A stretch of DNA of 64,000 nt from Theropithecus gelada (taxonomy: Eukaryota > Chordata > Mammalia > Primates > Cercopithecidae): positions 69,213,470 through 69,277,469 of the forward strand of contig NC_037670.1 of assembly GCF_003255815.1 (NCBI RefSeq). Reading direction: 5' to 3'. This document shows positions 60,202-64,000 of the stretch, piece after piece. How positions within the stretch are numbered: position 1 is the first letter of the stretch; the number at the start of each line of letters is the position of its first letter. The notes below the pieces were generated by a model. The model had not been told where the DNA came from. It saw only the letters and a list, made by a program, of their open reading frames with translations, and did not search any database. The position numbers were made by a program, and so were the translations under genes.

Positions 60202-60350
60202 AGTTTCACTCCAGGAGTTTATATTACAAGTTGGCAATGGAGCAGCTGCAGAGCCATCCCAAGGCACAGGAAGCTCTGGGCCCTCCTCTCAACATCCATT
60301 ATCTCAAGCTCACCGATAGGGAAAACTTCGTGGACATTGCTGATGCCAAG
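60202..60350 (+). CDS. COA1: COA1 third coding exon (start of the intermembrane-space domain)
   Basis: 149 nt complete codon 39 (Lys: A from the previous exon plus AG) and encode residues 40-88. They start FHSRSLYYKLAMEQLQSHPK, continue with the conserved EALGPPLNIHYLKL block and end with DRENFVDIADAK. This is the beginning of the Tim21/COA1-like domain facing the intermembrane space. The exon ends at AAG|GTAACG, phase 0, the same nine bases as the first coding exon's donor. The human protein has 146 residues as I recall, so about 58 remain to be encoded beyond this window. Retention of the next intron would add 13 codons and then a stop (60390-60392). Confidence 0.95.
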
Positions 60351-60587
60351 GTAACGTGCTTTCCCTGCGAACTGCAGGCTGGTGCCTGCTGAAGGAGAGG
60401 AGAGTCTATTGTCTCCTGGAAAGTCTTGGAGTTAAGGATTTCGGATGGGAAAATCCACTAAGTAAAGCTAGGTTTAGCACCTTTAAAAAAAGTTTTTTTA
60501 TTATGGATTTTAATGTTTATATAAAATATGTTTTATATTATAGATATATTTCTATATACTTTTCTTCCATTCTGGGGAATTGATGTG

Positions 60588-60626
60588 GCAGGGAATGCAG
60601 TGGGTATGCAGGGAATGCAGTGGTAT
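60588..60626. repeat. 20-bp tandem duplication
   Basis: GCAGGGAATGCAGTGGGTAT at 60588-60607 is followed by the same unit lacking one G at 60608-60626. Confidence 0.92.
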
Positions 60627-60699
60627 GCTACTACCATCTTGAATTGAAGGTAGTAGAGAAATGACCAGTGGTGGTTTGCTACCATGTTGGCTTTGATAG

Positions 60700-60811
60700 C
60701 TCTCAGCACTTTGGGAGGCTGAGGTAAGAGGATTGCTTGAGCCCTGGAGTTTGATACCAGCCTGGGCAACACAGCAAGACCCTGTCTCTATCTCTCTTTC
60801 TCTCTGCCTGC

Positions 60812-60853
<42 letters not shown>

Positions 60854-61069
60854 GTCTATCAATCAATCATCCATCTATCAATCATCTACCTATCAATCAA
60901 TCATCTATCTATCTATCTGCCTGTCTATCAATCAATCATCTATCTATTTATCAATCATCTGTCTATCAATCATCTATCTATCTGTCTATCAATCATCTAT
61001 CAATCAATCATCTATCTGTCTATCAATCATCTATCTATCTATCAATCATTTAGTCTGTCTATCTAGCTC

Positions 61070-61123
<54 letters not shown>

Positions 61124-61137
61124 ATTTAGCCAGTTTA

Positions 61138-61173
<36 letters not shown>

Positions 61174-61336
61174 ATTTAGCCGGGTATGATAGTGCACACC
61201 TATAATCCCAGCTACCCAGGAGGCTGAAGCAGGAGGATCACTTGAACTCAGGAGTTGGAGGCTGCAGTGAGCTATGATCATGTCACTGCACTCCACCTTG
61301 GGTGACAGAGTGAAACTGTCTCTAAAATAAAAAAAA
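60700..61336 (+). mobile_element. Alu with its middle linker expanded to an ATCT repeat
   Basis: The left arm (CTCAGCACTTTGGGAGGCTG to ACACAGCAAGACCCTGTCTC) ends at about 60788. The right arm resumes at 61176 (TTAGCCGGGTATGATAGTGC) and ends with AAAATAAAAAAAAA. In a normal Alu this middle linker is about 20 bp of A-rich sequence. Confidence 0.92.
60789..61175. repeat. (ATCT)n / TATC-AATC compound satellite
   Basis: Roughly 385 bp of TATC units mixed with AATCAATCATC variants, plus CT-dinucleotide blocks (61138-61160). Long pure TATC runs lie at 60814-60853 and 61071-61123. The boundary word ATCATTTAG occurs three times (near 61045, 61122 and 61170), showing duplication of blocks that include the Alu edge. 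Length is likely polymorphic. Confidence 0.95.
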
Positions 61337-61339
61337 ATG

Positions 61340-62500
61340 AGAAAGCATCTGTATCCAGTCAGTGCTCATTCAAATGTAACCAACTCTTTAAACTTTGATT
61401 TTTAAAGTGTATTTATTTACATTGCTTCCACAGTATACCAACCCATTTTTTTTAGCTGTAACTTACCTTTTTGTACTTGATCACACTCACTTGCATGTAA
61501 AATGCATTTGTTCTTCTGTTTAACAAACATATTTTGAGTATATACCCTGGTTTGAGGAATGATTCTAAGCTATGTGGGGAATAGAGGTGCAGAAGGCTTT
61601 TGGGGTTTTATAGTTGAAAATTCCTGAGTAAGACAGGGTGATGCAAGCCCTGTCACTGTTATGCAGGCCTAGGGGGAGTGGCTGGAGGCCTGGGAGACGG
61701 CTGTGAGGACTTTGAACGGTGGAGAGGAACACCCGGCTGAGGAGCAGCATGCCCCGGGAAGGTTGTCACTGTGTCCCCTGTCAGTGTGATATGGCAGTGG
61801 AGGCACAGGTGGGCGAGGTGGGTGTGGGCAGGTAGGAGAGGCCGTGGCCACCAGGGGGCCACAGTGTCATCTTGGAAGGTGTGTGCTTGACTCTAGCAGC
61901 AGAAGCCCGTAAAGTGTTGGAAGGATAAGAGTGAGGTGATCTGACCTACATTATTTTTTGTTATTTTTAGTATGTTCTTAATGGACCTAGCTCTAATGAG
62001 ACTTTTTTTGAACTACAAAAGCAATTCATGCTCTGGTATTCTGATTAAAATACTCGGTTTTAAAAGAAGGTATGTTTGTGTAGATTGGCGATGTCCAGGG
62101 ACTGGCTACAGTGAGCCACCTTTAGGAGAGAGAAGCAGCCACACTGGTGTGCAGTGGTGAGAGCATGAACCAGAAGTGTGGCCTGGAGAAGCAAAAGATG
62201 GATGTGAAGGCATCGTGGCATCCAGGTGACAGAACTTGGTAACAGTCATGTATCAGGAGTGAGTGGGTCGGAGGTGATGCTCCAGTGTCCAGCATGGATG
62301 TGAGTGGAAGGACGGCAGCGACACCGCGTGAGAGAGGACACGTAGGAGGAGCACAGGGAAGGGCTGGGCATGTGTGGAGTGCTCACTCTGTGCCAGGCCA
62401 CTGGATTGCTCCCATGGTGTGGCGGAGCCCGTCTGTGCTTCCTTGTCTTTGGTCACTTGGCTAGACCCCAGCAATCCTGAGAACCTGGAAAAGCCAGCAG
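61340..62500. other. intronic DNA, possible weak L2 traces
   Basis: 61880-61955 (GGATAAGAGTGAGGTGATCTGACC) and 62240-62330 weakly recall antisense L2. Not enough to call firmly. Confidence 0.35.
61845..61863. promoter_or_regulatory. CTCF-like motif within a palindrome
   Basis: GTGGCCACCAGGGGGCCAC contains the CCACCAGGGGGC core of CTCF sites. Its outer GTGGCC/GGCCAC arms are inverted repeats. Occupancy is unknown. Confidence 0.45.
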
Positions 62501-63288
62501 GTAGGTCTGGCTGTTGCATTTCTCTCGGCTCAGAGCACAGAGCCCAGCTGTAGCGCTGAGGAAGTGGGTGCCAAAGGCGCCTTTGCCGGGGCTGGTTGAT
62601 GCAGCATCCATGATCTGGTGCTCCAGGAACCCCAGTGAGAGTAGGGTGAGGCCATGGTTGTTTTGGTGGGAGCTTTGTTCTGTCCAGCTTTCACTTTGGC
62701 CCCAGTGGTGCTGAGAGGGTGCCTTCCTGGGCTTCCCCACATCCTGGGGCCTTGGCCATGCTGTGACTATGTTGGCTGTGGTGCTAGGTTCTGGCTTCTA
62801 CTGCTGCCAAATGCTGTGACTCCGCAGTGACAGGAGTTCAGAGTCTGCTGCATCACAGCCACCCGGAGCCTCAGTGCATGCCTTCCAATTTGTGGACTAT
62901 TTTTGACATTCTGTCAGGGTCCTTACTTTCTTTATAATCAGCTGTAAGGATGCTTCTATACAGCATATGCCCTATTATCCCAAATTCCTTTATTTGTACT
63001 TCTTACAGTTTTTCCAGAGGTGAGATGTTTCAGTTGTTCATGAAGTAATTATCATACATTGGGATTTTTTCTAGAGTGTGTGTGTGAAATAGTCACCAGT
63101 GACCAACTTTTGCTTTACCAGAACTCCTGCTTTAATCTTTGGCAAGGTCGGGCTGGGCAAAGGAACCAACCTGTAAAGTGTCACATCTACACACGGAAGC
63201 ACAGCTGTGCACAGTTCAGACGTTGGCCTCTCAGAGTTTGCTGTTCTTCAGAATCCTTCTTGCTTCTGCCCATTTCTTTCTCCTTCCT
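62501..63288. other. unique intronic DNA, no gene seen
   Basis: Small overlapping frames only. A T-rich run follows at 63289-63311. Confidence 0.5.
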
Positions 63289-63385
63289 TTTTTTTTTTTT
63301 TTTTTTTTTCTTAAAGCATCCAGAGATGCTCAGTGTATACTCTGTTGCTTAATTCTATAATCTCTGGAGAAAAGCTTTAGCTTGA

Positions 63386-63725
<340 letters not shown>

Positions 63726-63903
63726 AAGATTTGTTCTTGAAGTGTGACTAGTTGACTGCCTATTCACCTGAATTATGGAGCCATGTTCCAAATCCTGTGC
63801 CTTCCTTCAGGTGTGTTTAAAGGAAAGAAAGAGTTTTGGAAAGCACAAATGTGTACCTCAGTAGTTTCTTCTCTTGGTGGCAACTTGGAATGGGTGGGAT
63901 ACT

Positions 63904-63931
63904 CCCCGCCCCCACCCCCACCCCGCCCCCG
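63904..63931 (-). other. strong G-quadruplex motif on the minus strand
   Basis: Five C runs of 4-5 bases (CCCCGCCCCCACCCCCACCC…) separated by single bases. On the minus strand this is a short-loop G4, and on the plus strand an i-motif. Confidence 0.65.
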
Positions 63932-64000
63932 CTCCGGGAGGTATCTTTGGCCATTACCGAGGACACGGGAAGGCACTCTGGGAGGTGCCTGTCTCATGAC

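Noticed and set aside
60183..60392. 69-codon frame beginning MCLSSLEFHSRS
   Set aside because: It is COA1 exon 3 with intron sequence at both ends.
60733..61053. 106-codon frame rich in Tyr-Leu-Ser-Ile repeats
   Set aside because: It is the translation of the ATCT satellite in an Alu, not a protein.
60814..61175. CRISPR-like or satellite array
   Set aside because: Simple 4-bp slippage repeat in a primate genome. There are no spacers and no array structure.

Overview
This is genomic DNA from a primate, most probably an Old World monkey. The organism call rests on the many Alu elements, several of which carry the cercopithecid-type AluY signature (GGCTCAAGCC near the 5' end, CTAGCC with GAGGTGG at the A-rich linker, TCCGGCCACTGC in the right arm). 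MIR, L2, MaLR/THE1, ERV9 (LTR12) and MADE1 repeats add support. A 98-base run of N in one Alu tail is an assembly gap.

The only protein-coding gene I can support is COA1 (MITRAC15, cytochrome c oxidase assembly factor 1), on the + strand. Its first coding exon (55792-55844, start codon 55830) and the next two (57970-58069, 60202-60350) encode residues 1-88, including the membrane segment. The remaining C-terminal exons lie beyond base 64000. All three intron phases agree (0, 1, 0). Bases 1-55791 hold no recognisable exon. They are most simply the long 5' intron of COA1, or upstream flank.

Layout: 1-2970 is an internally deleted L1; 3-7 kb is mostly unique DNA with Alus; 7.7-8.9 kb is an old L1 split by a THE1/MST LTR that itself carries a copied segment; 8.9-11.4 kb is a long antisense L2 remnant; 12.3-12.9 kb is an antisense L1 5' UTR; 14-25 kb has Alus, a THE1 solo LTR and a hAT element inside an MLT1-like LTR; 23.5-33.3 kb is mainly antisense L1 fragments, including a nest of ERV9 LTR12 inside a THE1/MST LTR inside an L1; 34.4-38.3 kb is an antisense one-LTR endogenous retrovirus remnant; 38.3-55 kb mixes LTRs, Alus, L2, MIR and a MADE1 hairpin (mir-548 type); 55.8-64 kb is the COA1 coding part, with an Alu whose middle linker has become a roughly 370-bp ATCT repeat.

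Apart from COA1, nothing here forms a working gene system. The interest lies in nested and rearranged repeats, a copied segment that can be polarised, possible LTR promoters and a candidate microRNA hairpin. Family names come from sequence recognition without database searches, and repeat ends are good to about 5-20 bp unless a target-site duplication is given.
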